64,000 nt of DNA from Nemertoderma westbladi (lineage: Eukaryota; Xenacoelomorpha; Nemertodermatida; Nemertodermatidae). The first letter of the stretch is position 1, and every line of letters starts with the position of its first letter. The stretch lies in NCBI GenBank assembly GCA_032718475.1, contig JAUCBJ010001214.1, positions 1-64,000 on the forward strand. Reading direction: 5' to 3'. Below the pieces are notes generated by a model that was not told where the DNA came from, ran no database searches, and worked only from the letters and a program-made list of their open reading frames with translations. This document shows, piece after piece, positions 11,160 to 20,828 of the stretch. The translations under genes and the position numbers were made by a program.

Positions 11160-12241
11160 TTGTTAGGTCAATGGGTACAACGAGTCAAAGGGAACAAAAC
11201 GAGCCAAAGTGTACAATATCAAAGGGCACAACGAGTCAAAGGGAACAAAACGAGTCAAAGTGTACAACATCAAAGGGTACAACGAGTCAAAGGGAACAAA
11301 ACGGGTCAAAGTATACAACATGAAAGGGTACAACGAGTCAAAGGGAACAAAACGTGTGAAAGGGAACAACATGAAAGGGCACAACGAGTCAAAGGGAACA
11401 AAACGAGCCAAAGTGTACAACATCAAAGGGCACAACGAGTCAAAGGGAACAAAACGGGTCAAAGTATACAACATGAAAGGGTACAACGAGTCAAAGGGAA
11501 CAAAACGAGCCAAAGTGTACAACATCAAAGGGTACAACAAGTGATAGGGAACGAAACGAGTCATAGGGTTCAACATGAAAGGGTACAAACGAGTCAAAGA
11601 CAACAAAACGAGTCAAAGGGTACAACATGAAAGGATACAAACGAGTCAAAGGGAACAAAACGGGTCAAAGTATACAACATGAAAGGGTACAACGAGTTCA
11701 AGGGAACAACGAGTCAAAGGGTACAACGAGTCAAAGGGAACAAAACGAGCCAAAGTGTACAACATCAAAGGGCACAACGAGTCAAAGGGAACAAAACGAG
11801 TCAAAGTGTACAACATCAAAGGGTACAACGAGTCAAAGGGAACAAAACGAGTCAAAATATACAACATGAAAGGGTACAACGAGTCAAAGGGAACAAAACG
11901 AGTGAAAGGGAACAACATGAAAGGGCACAACGAGTCAAAGGGAACAAAACGAGCCAAAGTGTACAACATCAAAGGGTACAACGAGTCAAAGGGAACAAAA
12001 CGAGTCAAAGTATACAACATGAAAGGGTAGAACGAGACAAAGGGAACAAATCGAGGCAAAGGGTACAACATGAAAGGGTACAACGAGGCAAAGGGAACAA
12101 AACTAGTCAAAGTGTACAACATGAAAGGGTACAACGAGGCAAAGGGAACAAAACGAGTCAAAGGGTACAACATGAAGGATACAACGAGTCAAAGGGAACA
12201 AAACGAGTCAAAGGGTAGAACAGGAAAGTGTACAACGAGAT
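11160..12241. repeat. 51-bp higher-order minisatellite built from 15-19-bp units
   Basis: The 51-bp period contains three related sub-units: acgagtcaaagggaaca, one ending caaagtgtaca, and acatcaaagggtaca or similar. Because 51 is divisible by three, long ORFs appear on both strands (up to 179 residues). They are repeat artefacts. The sub-unit is related to the reverse complement of the arrays to the right of 12.4 kb, so this array lies in the opposite orientation. Confidence 0.92.
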
Positions 12242-12341
12242 TTAAAACTGTCATGTAACTCTAACCCTAAGTCATAATCTGAGAAATTTAGCGGAATTTC
12301 TTAGATTATGACTTAGGGTTAGAGTTACATGACAGTTTTAA
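12242..12341. repeat. 47-bp-arm hairpin at array inversion point
   Basis: The arms at 12,242-12,288 and 12,295-12,341 are complementary with one mismatch and a 6-bp spacer. They include ctctaaccctaagtcataat and its complement. The hairpin sits between two minisatellite arrays whose units have opposite orientation. Confidence 0.93.
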
Positions 12342-12404
12342 TTAGGGTTGAGGCCGCCACTACTGTAACCAGCGAGTTTCATACAGTATATAAATACATG
12401 TTGT

Positions 12405-15078
12405 TCACTTTGTCCTGTTGTACCCTTCTTTCCGTTTTTGTACTCTTTGACCTGTTGTACTCTTTGATCTGTTGTACTCTTTGACCTGTTGTACTCTTTG
12501 ACCTGTTGTACTCTTTGACCTGTTGTACTCTTTGACCTGTTGTACTATTTGACCTGTTGTACTATTTGACCTGTTGTACTCTTTGATCTGTTGTACTCTT
12601 TGACCTGTTGTACACTTTGAGCAGTTTTACTCTTTGTCCTGTTGTACTCTTTGACCTGTTGTACTCTTTGTCCTGTTGTACTATTTGTCCTGTTGTACTC
12701 TTTGATCTGTTGTACTCTTTGAGCAGTTTTACTCTTTGTCCTGTTGTACTCTTTGACTTGTTGTACTCTTTGTCCTGTTGTACTCTTTGACCTGTTGGAC
12801 TCTTTGACCTGTTGTATTCTTTGAGCAGTTGTACTCTTTGTGCTGTTGTACTCTTTGTCCTGTTGTACTCTTTGATCTGTTGTACTCTTTGAGCAGTTTT
12901 ACTCTCTGTCCTGTTGTACTCTTGACCTGTTGTACTCTTTGACCTGTTGTACTCTTTGATCTGTTGTACTCTTTGTCCTGTTGTACTATTTGTCCTGTTG
13001 TACTCTTTGATCTGTTGTACTCTTTGATCTGTTGTACTCTTTGTCCTGTTGTACTATTTGTCCTGTTGTACTCTTTGATCTGTTGTACTCTTTGTCCTGT
13101 TGTACTCTTTGTCCTGTTGTACTCTTTGACCTGTTGTACTCTTTGTCCTGTTGTACTCTTTGACCTGTTGGACTCTTTGGCCTGTTGTATTCTTTGAGCA
13201 GTTGTACTCTTTGTCCTGTTGTACTATTTGTCCTGTTGTACTCTTTGATCTGTTGTACTCTTTGAGCAGTTTTATTCTTTGTCCTGTTGTACTCTTTGAC
13301 CTGTTGTACTCTTTGACCTGTTGTACTCTTTGATCTGATGTACTCTTTGTCCTGTTGTACTATTTGTCCCGTTGTACTCTTTGATCTGTTGTACTCTTTG
13401 AGCAGTTTTACTCTTTGTCCTGTTGTATTCTTTGACCTGTTGTACTCTTTGTCCTGTTGTACTCTTTGACCTGTTGGACTCTTTGGCCTGTTGTATTCTT
13501 TGAGCAGTTGTACTCTTTGACCTGTTGTACTCTTTGTCCTGTTGTACTCTTTGTCCTGTTGTAATCTTTGATCTGTTGTACTCTTTGTCCTGTTGTACTC
13601 TTTGTCCTGTTGTTCTCTTTGTCCTGTTGTACTCTTTGATCTGTTGTACTCTTTGAGCAGTTTTACTCTTTGTCCTGTTGTACTCTTTGATCTGTTGTAC
13701 TCTTTGTCCTGTTGTACTCTTTGCCCTGTTGTACTCTTTGAGCCGTTTTACTCGTTGTCCTGTTGTACTCTTTGACCTGTTGTACTCTTTGTCCAGTTGT
13801 ACTATTTGTCCTGTTGTACTCTTTGATCTGTTGTACTCTTTGAGCAGTTTTACTCTTTGTCCTGGTGTACTCTTTGACCTGTTGTACTCTTTGTCCTGTT
13901 GTACTCTTTGACCTGTTGGACTCTTTGGCCTGTTGTATTCTTTGAGCAGTTGTACTCTTTGTCCTGTTGTTCTCTTTGTCCTGTTGTACTCTTTCATCTG
14001 TTGTACTCTTTGAGCAGTTTTACTCTTTGTCCTGTTGTACTCTTTGACCTGTTGTACTCTTTGTCCTGTTGTACTCTTTGACCTGTTGGACTCTTTGACC
14101 TGTTGTATTCTTTGAGCAGTTGTACTCTTTGTCCTGTTGTACTCTTTGTCCTGTTGTACTCTTTGTCCTGTTGTACTCTTTGATCAGTTTAATCTTTGTC
14201 CTGTTGTACTCTTTGACCTGTTGTACTCTTTGTCCTGTTGTACTCTTTGAACTGTTGGACTCTTTGGCCTGTTGTATTCTTTGAGCAGTTGTAGTCTTTG
14301 TCCTGTTGTTCTCTTTGTCCTGTTGTACTCTTTCATCTGTTGTACTCTTTGAGCAGTTTTACTCTTTGTCCTGTTGTACTCTTTGACCTGTTGTACTCTT
14401 TGTCCTGTTGTACTCTTTGACCTGTTGGACTCTTTGACCTGTTGTATTCTTTGAGCAGTTGTACTCTTTGTCCTGTTGTACTCTTTGTCCTGTTGTACTC
14501 TTTGTCCTGTTGTACTCTTTGAGCAGTTTAATCTTTGTCCTGTTGTACTCTTTGACCTGTTGTACTCTTTGTCCTGTTGTACTCTTTGACCTGATGGACT
14601 CTTTGACCTGTTGTATTCTTTGAGCAGTTGTACTCTTTGTCCTGTTGTACTCTTTCACCTGTTGTACTCTTTCACCTGTTGTACTCTTTGTCCTGTTGTA
14701 TTCTTTGACCTGTTGTACTCTTTGTCCTGTTGTACTCTTTGACCTGTTGGACTCTTTGACCTGTTATATTCTTTGAGCAGTTGTACTCTTTGTCCTGTTG
14801 TACTCTTTGATCTGTTATACTCTTTAACCTGTTGTACTCTTTCACCTGTTGTACTCTTTGACCTGTTGTACTCTTTGACCTGTTGTACTATTTGACCTGT
14901 TGTACTATTTGACCTGTTGTACTATTTGACCTGTTGTATTCTTTGAGCAGTTGGACTCTTTGACCTGTTGTACTCTTTCACCTGTTGTACTCTTTGACCT
15001 GTTGTACTCTTTGTCCTGTTCTATTCTTTGTCCAGTTGTATTCTTTGATATGTTGTACTCTTTCACCTGTTGTACTGT
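12405..15078. repeat. 17-bp minisatellite array 1
   Basis: About 155 copies of TTGTACTCTTTGACCTG and variants (TTTGTCCTG, TTTGATCTG, TTTGAGCAG) run to within 50 bp of a small heat-shock gene. Minus-strand and plus-strand ORFs within it are by-products. From about 12.6 kb it is nearly identical to array 2 with an offset of 4,383 bp. Confidence 0.95.
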
Positions 15079-15125
15079 TGTACAGGATCAGTTAATTTAA
15101 TCCGTTATAATTCTCCAACCCCACA

Positions 15126-15791
15126 ATGGATCGCATCATCGACATTCTGGAAGCGAACACCCGATTCTGGGATGAGATCGAGAAACGGGAACATGGTCAC
15201 TTCATGTTGCGACCGACCCACGACCAGCTGCTCCGCCACCGATGGGATGCGGTAATGGTGGGACCTCTAGACGCCATCCTGCGGCCGCTGGTGGAACACA
15301 AGCACCGCGACTTGGACGTGATTGAGAAGGAAGTCGAGGACCTGATGGCTTCCCACTTCCCACATCTGGAGAACGCCGACGGTCGATTCCATTTGCACTT
15401 CGACGTCAAAGGATTCGAACCCAAAGATCTCAAAGTCCAGTTGCTAAACAACAGAAAGGTCACCGTCGAGGGAACCATGGAGAAGTCAGCTGAGAGTGAG
15501 GGGAAGCGAGACTTTGTTAAACGGCAATTCTTCCGGACGATATCCCTTCCGGAGAACGTCAAGGGAGAATCGATAAAGTGCTTCTTCTCCGAGGACGGGG
15601 TTCTATCGTTGGATGCGGAAAGGAGCGAAACTGAAACACTGAAACCAATCGAAACGGTAACCAACGAAACGGTAACCAATGGAGTAACCAACGAAACGGT
15701 AACCAATGCAGTAACCAACGAAACGGTAACCAACGGAGCAACCAATGGGACAATGACTGAAGATAAACTCGCTGCCATCAACAAACTATAA
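15126..15791 (+). CDS. Small heat-shock protein (alpha-crystallin domain), copy 1
   Basis: This 221-residue sHSP is expected to act as an ATP-independent chaperone oligomer in the cytosol. Residues 1-80 form the variable N-terminal arm. The alpha-crystallin domain spans about 85-164, with the typical FHLHFDVKGFEPKDLKV strand and VKRQFFRTISLPENV near 131-145. The tail from about 175 is a low-complexity repeat (ETVTN, GVTN, NAVTN). The stop at 15,789 is created by a LINE insertion. The sequence after the second copy of the target duplication continues the original frame for about 11 more codons (KETPISSDETA) to TAG at 16,237-16,239. The CDS is more GC-rich than its satellite surroundings, and the ATG lies only about 48 bp from the array. 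ORFs on the opposite strand are shadows. Confidence 0.9.
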   Translation: MDRIIDILEANTRFWDEIEKREHGHFMLRPTHDQLLRHRWDAVMVGPLDAILRPLVEHKHRDLDVIEKEVEDLMASHFPHLENADGRFHLHFDVKGFEPKDLKVQLLNNRKVTVEGTMEKSAESEGKRDFVKRQFFRTISLPENVKGESIKCFFSEDGVLSLDAERSETETLKPIETVTNETVTNGVTNETVTNAVTNETVTNGATNGTMTEDKLAAINKL

Positions 15792-16191
15792 TCTCTGGAT
15801 GGCACATTCACAAGAATGCTACGCCGGGTTCATTGTGTCAAGTACAATTTACACATCTCCAACCAGACACTATATAACATTGGAGGTATCTCACTGGTTC
15901 CCCCAAGCTTGACACTAGAACAAAATCGCCTCCGCTTTGCAGGACATTGCTTTCGCCGTGAGGACCAGCCAGTGCATAATCTTGTACTTTGGCAGCCTCA
16001 TGGAGTGAATAAGCATGGGGGACAGCCCATGACTTTCTTGAGACGCATCTTAAAGGACACTGGCCTTGAAGATGCGGATGATCTAGCAAATGTCATGGGT
16101 GATAGGGAGTTGTGGCGGTGCAATTTTGTCGATAAGCCGGCACAGCATTCTTAAAAATGCAGCTGCAATGCAGCATGCCGATCCTAGTAGT
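15788..16191 (+). mobile_element. 5'-truncated RTE-like LINE fragment inserted in sHSP copy 1
   Basis: This 404-bp insertion encodes the last ~120 residues of the LINE RT protein whose longer copy is at 26,754-28,009. It ends in the same tail (...gatcctagtagt). It is flanked by the 11-bp target duplication atcaacaaact at 15,777-15,787 and 16,192-16,202. The RT fragment is open from about 15,816 to 16,154, but it lacks the catalytic domain. Confidence 0.92.
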
Positions 16192-16402
16192 ATCAACAAA
16201 CTCAAGGAAACCCCAATCAGTTCTGACGAGACCGCGTAGAAACTTTAGAGAACGACTTCGACCCAATTTAACATAAATTACTTTAGAATATATTCCATGT
16301 GTTGTGCTTCATTATTTAATTATTTCCACTTTCATTATATGTAACATGTATATGTAACAATTGCTAATAAATTAGTTGCAATGTATTAATTAATTAATTA
16401 CT
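16192..16402 (+). other. Displaced sHSP 3' end and 3' UTR
   Basis: This contains the second target duplication, the former last codons of the sHSP with TAG at 16,237-16,239, and an AT-rich presumptive 3' UTR ending attaattaattac. An identical arrangement follows sHSP copy 2 (20,620-20,828). Confidence 0.75.
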
Positions 16403-19400
16403 CTTTGACCTGTTGTACTATTTGACCTGTTGTACTATTTGACCTGTTGTATTCTTTGTCCTGTTGTACTCTTTCACCTGTTGTATTCTTTGTCCTGTTG
16501 TACTATTTGACCTGTTGTACTCTTTGACCTGTTGTACTCTTTGACCTGTTGTACTCTTTGTCCTGTTGTACTCTTTGACCTGTTGTACTCTTTGACCTGT
16601 TGTATTCTTTGACCTGTTGTACTATTTGACCTGTTGTATTCTTTGAGCAGTTGTACACTTTGATCTGTTGTACTCTTTGATCTGTTGTACTCTTTGACCT
16701 GTTGTACTCTTTGTCCTGTTGTACTCTTTGACCTGTTGTACTCTTTGTCCTGTTGTACTCTTTGATCTGGTGTACTCTTTGACCTGTTGTACTCTTTGAT
16801 CTGGTGTACTCTTTGACCTGTTGTACTCTTTGGCCTGTTGTACTCTTTGATCTGTTGTACTCTTTGTCCTGTTGTACTCTTTGACCTGTTGTACTCTTTG
16901 ACCTGTTGTACTCTTTGACCTGTTGTACTATTTGTCCTGTTGTACTCTTTGACCTGTTGTACTCTTTGATCTGTTGTACTCTTTGACCTGTTGTACACTT
17001 TGAGCAGTTTTACTCTTTGTCCTGTTGTACTCTTTGACCTGTTGTACTCTTTGTCCTGTTGTACTATTTGTCCTGTTGTACTCTTTGATCTGTTGTACTC
17101 TTTGAGCAGTTTTACTCTTTGTCCTGTTGTACTCTTTGACTTGTTGTACTCTTTGTCCTGTTGTACTCTTTGACCTGTTGGACTCTTTGACCTGTTGTAT
17201 TCTTTGAGCAGTTGTACTCTTTGTGCTGTTGTACTCTTTGTCCTGTTGTACTCTTTGATCTGTTGTACTCTTTGAGCAGTTTTACTCTCTGTCCTGTTGT
17301 ACTCTTGACCTGTTGTACTCTTTGACCTGTTGTACTCTTTGATCTGTTGTACTCTTTGTCCTTTTGTACTATTTGTCCTGTTGTACTCTTTGATCTGTTG
17401 TACTCTTTGATCTGTTGTACTCTTTGTCCTGTTGTACTATTTGTCCTGTTGTACTCTTTGATCTGTTGTACTCTTTGTCCTGTTGTACTCTTTGTCCTGT
17501 TGTACTCTTTGACCTGTTGTACTCTTTGTCCTGTTGTACTCTTTGACCTGTTGGACTCTTTGGCCTGTTGTATTCTTTGAGCAGTTGTACTCTTTGTCCT
17601 GTTGTACTATTTGTCCTGTTGTACTCTTTGATCTGTTTTACTCTTTGAGCAGTTTTATTCTTTGTCCTGTTGTACTCTTTGACCTGTTGTACTCTTTGAC
17701 CTGTTGTACTCTTTGATCTGATGTACTCTTTGTCCTGTTGTACTATTTGTCCCGTTGTACTCTTTGATCTGTTGTACTCTTTGAGCAGTTTTACTCTTTG
17801 TCCTGTTGTACTCTTTGACCTGTTGTACTCTTTGTCCTGTTGTACTCTTTGACCTGTTGGACTCTTTGGCCTGTTGTATTGTTTGAGCAGTTGTACTCTT
17901 TGACCTGTTGTACTCTTTGTCCTGTTGTACTCTTTGTCCTGTTGTACTCTTTGATCTGTTGTACTCTTTGTCCTGTTGTACTCTTTGTCCTGTTGTTCTC
18001 TTTGTCCTGTTGTACTCTTTGATCTGTTGTACTCTTTGAGCAGTTTTACTCTTTGTCCTGTTGTACTCTTTGATCTGTTGTACTCTTTGTCCTGTTGTAC
18101 TCTTTGCCCTGTTGTACTCTTTGAGCCGTTTTACTCGTTGTCCTGTTGTACTCTTTGACCTGTTGTACTCTTTGTCCTGTTGTACTATTTGTCCTGTTGT
18201 ACTCTTTGATCTGTTGTACTCTTTGAGCAGTTTTACTCTTTGTCCTGGTGTACTCTTTGACCTGTTGTACTCTTTGTCCTGTTGTACTCTTTGACCTGTT
18301 GGACTCTTTGGCCTGTTGTATTCTTTGAGCAGTTGTACTCTTTGTCCTGTTGTTCTCTTTGTCCTGTTGTACTCTTTCATCTGTTGTACTCTTTGAGCAG
18401 TTTTACTCTTTGTCCTGTTGTACTCTTTGACCTGTTGTACTCTTTGTCCTGTTGTACTCTTTGACCTGTTGGACTCTTTGACCTGTTGTATTCTTTGAGC
18501 AGTTGTACTCTTTGTCCTGTTGTACTCTTTGTCCTGTTGTACTCTTTGTCCTGTTGTACTCTTTGATCAGTTTAATCTTTGTCCTGTTGTACTCTTTGAC
18601 CTGTTGTACTCTTTGTCCTGTTGTACTCTTTGAACTGTTGGACTCTTTGGCCTGTTGTATTCTTTGAGCAGTTGTAGTCTTTGTCCTGTTGTTCTCTTTG
18701 TCCTGTTGTACTCTTTCATCTGTTGTACTCTTTGAGCAGTTTTACTCTTTGTCCTGTTGTACTCTTTGACCTGTTGTACTCTTTGTCCTGTTGTACTCTT
18801 TGACCTGTTGGACTCTTTGACCTGTTGTATTCTTTGAGCAGTTGTACTCTTTGTCCTGTTGTACTCTTTGTCCTGTTGTACTCTTTGTCCTGTTGTACTC
18901 TTTGAGCAGTTTAATCTTTGTCCTGTTGTACTCTTTGACCTGTTGTACTCTTTGTCCTGTTGTACTCTTTGACCTGTTGGACTCTTTCACCTGTTGTATT
19001 CTTTGTCCTGTTGTACTATTTGACCTGTTGTATTCTTTGAGCAGTTGTACACTTTGATCTGTTGTACTCTTTGATCTGTTGTACTCTTTGACCTGTTGTA
19101 CTCTTTGACCTGTTGTACTCTTTGACCTGTTGTACTCTTTGTCCTGTTGTACTCTTTGATCTGGTGTACTCTTTGACCTGTTGTACTCTTTGATCTGGTG
19201 TACTCTTTGACCTGTTGTACTCTTTGGCCTGTTGTACTCTTTGATCTGTTATACTCTTTAACCTGTTGTACTCTTTCACCTGTTGTACTCTTTGACCTGT
19301 TGTACTCTTTGACCTGTTGTACTATTTGACCTGTTGTACTATTTGACCTGTTGTACTATTTGACCTGTTGTATTCTTTGAGCAGTTGGACTCTTTGACCT

Positions 19401-19512
19401 GTTGTACTCTTTCACCTGTTGTACTCTTTGACCTGTTGTACTCTTTGTCCTGTTGTATTCTTTGTCCAGTTGTATTCTTTGATATGTTGTACTCTTTCAC
19501 CTGTTGTACTGT
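16403..19512. repeat. 17-bp minisatellite array 2
   Basis: About 180 units of the same TTGTACTCTTTGACCTG family. From about 16.99 kb it repeats array 1 almost base for base (offset 4,383 bp, rising to 4,434 bp at the gene; the difference of 51 bp is three units). It is therefore part of a tandem segmental duplication with local unit gain. Confidence 0.95.
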
Positions 19513-19559
19513 TGTACAGGATCAGTTAATTTAATCCGTTATAATTCTCCAACCCCACA

Positions 19560-20225
19560 ATGGATCGCATCATCGACGTTCTGGAAGCGAACACCCGATT
19601 CTGGGATGAGATCGAGAAACGGGAACATGGTCACTTCATGTTGCGACCGACCCACGACCAGCTACTCCGCCCCCGATGGGATGCGGTAATGGTGGGACCT
19701 CTAGACGCCATCCTGCGGCCGCTGGTGGAACACAAGCACCGCGACTTGGACGTGATTGAGAAGGAAGTCGAGGACCTGATGGCTTCCCACTTCCCACATC
19801 TGGAGAACGCCGACGGTCGATTCCATTTGCACTTCGATGTCAAAGGATTCGAACCCAAAGATCTCAAAGTCCAGTTGCTAAACAACGGAAAGGTCACCAT
19901 CGAGGGAACCATGGAGAAGTCAGCTGAGAGTGAGGGGAAGCGAGACTTTGTTAAACGGCAATTCTTCCGGACGATATCCCTTCCGGAGAACGTCAAGGGA
20001 GAATCGATAAAGTGCTTCTTCTCTGAGGACGGGGTTCTATCGTTGGATGCGGAAAGGAGCGAAACTGAAACACCGAAACCAATCGAAACGGTAACCAACG
20101 AAACGGTAACCAATGGAGTAACCAACGAAACGGTAACCAACGCAGTAACCAACGAAACGGTAACCAACGGAGCAACCAATGGGACAACGACTGAAGATAA
20201 ACTCGCTGCCATCAACAAACTATAA
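19560..20225 (+). CDS. Small heat-shock protein (alpha-crystallin domain), copy 2
   Basis: This is a 221-residue near-duplicate of the gene at 15,126. I count ten base differences over 666 bp. Six change residues (I7V, H38P, R110G, V114I, L172P, M210T) and four are silent. Domain layout, the satellite sequence upstream and the LINE-created stop are the same. The alpha-crystallin domain (about 85-164) is intact. The high share of replacement changes suggests weak constraint since the duplication, although two of them (110 and 114) fall inside the chaperone domain. The native stop of the ancestral gene would be at 20,665-20,667. Confidence 0.9.
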   Translation: MDRIIDVLEANTRFWDEIEKREHGHFMLRPTHDQLLRPRWDAVMVGPLDAILRPLVEHKHRDLDVIEKEVEDLMASHFPHLENADGRFHLHFDVKGFEPKDLKVQLLNNGKVTIEGTMEKSAESEGKRDFVKRQFFRTISLPENVKGESIKCFFSEDGVLSLDAERSETETPKPIETVTNETVTNGVTNETVTNAVTNETVTNGATNGTTTEDKLAAINKL

Positions 20226-20619
20226 TCTCTGGATGGCACATTCACAAAAATGCTACGCCGGGTTCATTGTGTCAAGTACAATTCACACATCTCCAACCAG
20301 ACACTATATAACATTGGAGGTGTCTCACTGGTTCCCCCAAGCTTAGAACAAAATCGCCTCCGCTTTGCAGGACATTGCTTTCGCCGTGAGGACCAGCCAG
20401 TGCATAATCTTGTACTTTGGCAGCCTCATGGAGTGAATAAGCATGGTGGACAGCCCATGACTTTCTTGAGACGCATCTTAAAGGACACTGGCCTTGAAGA
20501 TGCGGATGATCTAGCAAATGTCATGGGTGATAGGGAGTTGTGGCGGTGCAATTTTGTCGATAAGCCGGCACAGCATTCTTAAAAATGCAGCTGCAATGCA
20601 GCATGCCGATCCTAGTAGT
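20222..20619 (+). mobile_element. 5'-truncated RTE-like LINE fragment inserted in sHSP copy 2
   Basis: This is the same insertion as in copy 1, with the same 5' breakpoint and the same target duplication (20,211-20,221 and 20,620-20,630). It has a 6-bp internal deletion. Identical breakpoints show that the insertion happened before the segment duplicated. Confidence 0.92.
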
Positions 20620-20828
20620 ATCAACAAACTCAAGGAAACCCCAATCAGTTCTGACGAGACCGCGTAGAAACTTTAGAGAACGACTTCGACCCAATTTAAC
20701 ATAAATTACTTTAGAATATATTCCATGTGTTGTGCTTCATTATTTAATTATTTCCACTTTCATTATATGTAATATGTATATGTAACAATTGCTAATAAAT
20801 TAGTTGCAATGTATTAATTAATTAATTA

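Noticed and set aside
11160-12260. Long ORFs (up to 179 residues) on both strands
   Set aside because: They come from a 51-bp tandem repeat, are open on both strands at once and have no domain.
15197-15811. 204-residue ORF antisense to the small heat-shock gene (also at 19,631-20,245)
   Set aside because: A shadow of a GC-rich coding region. The sense frame has a clear alpha-crystallin domain.
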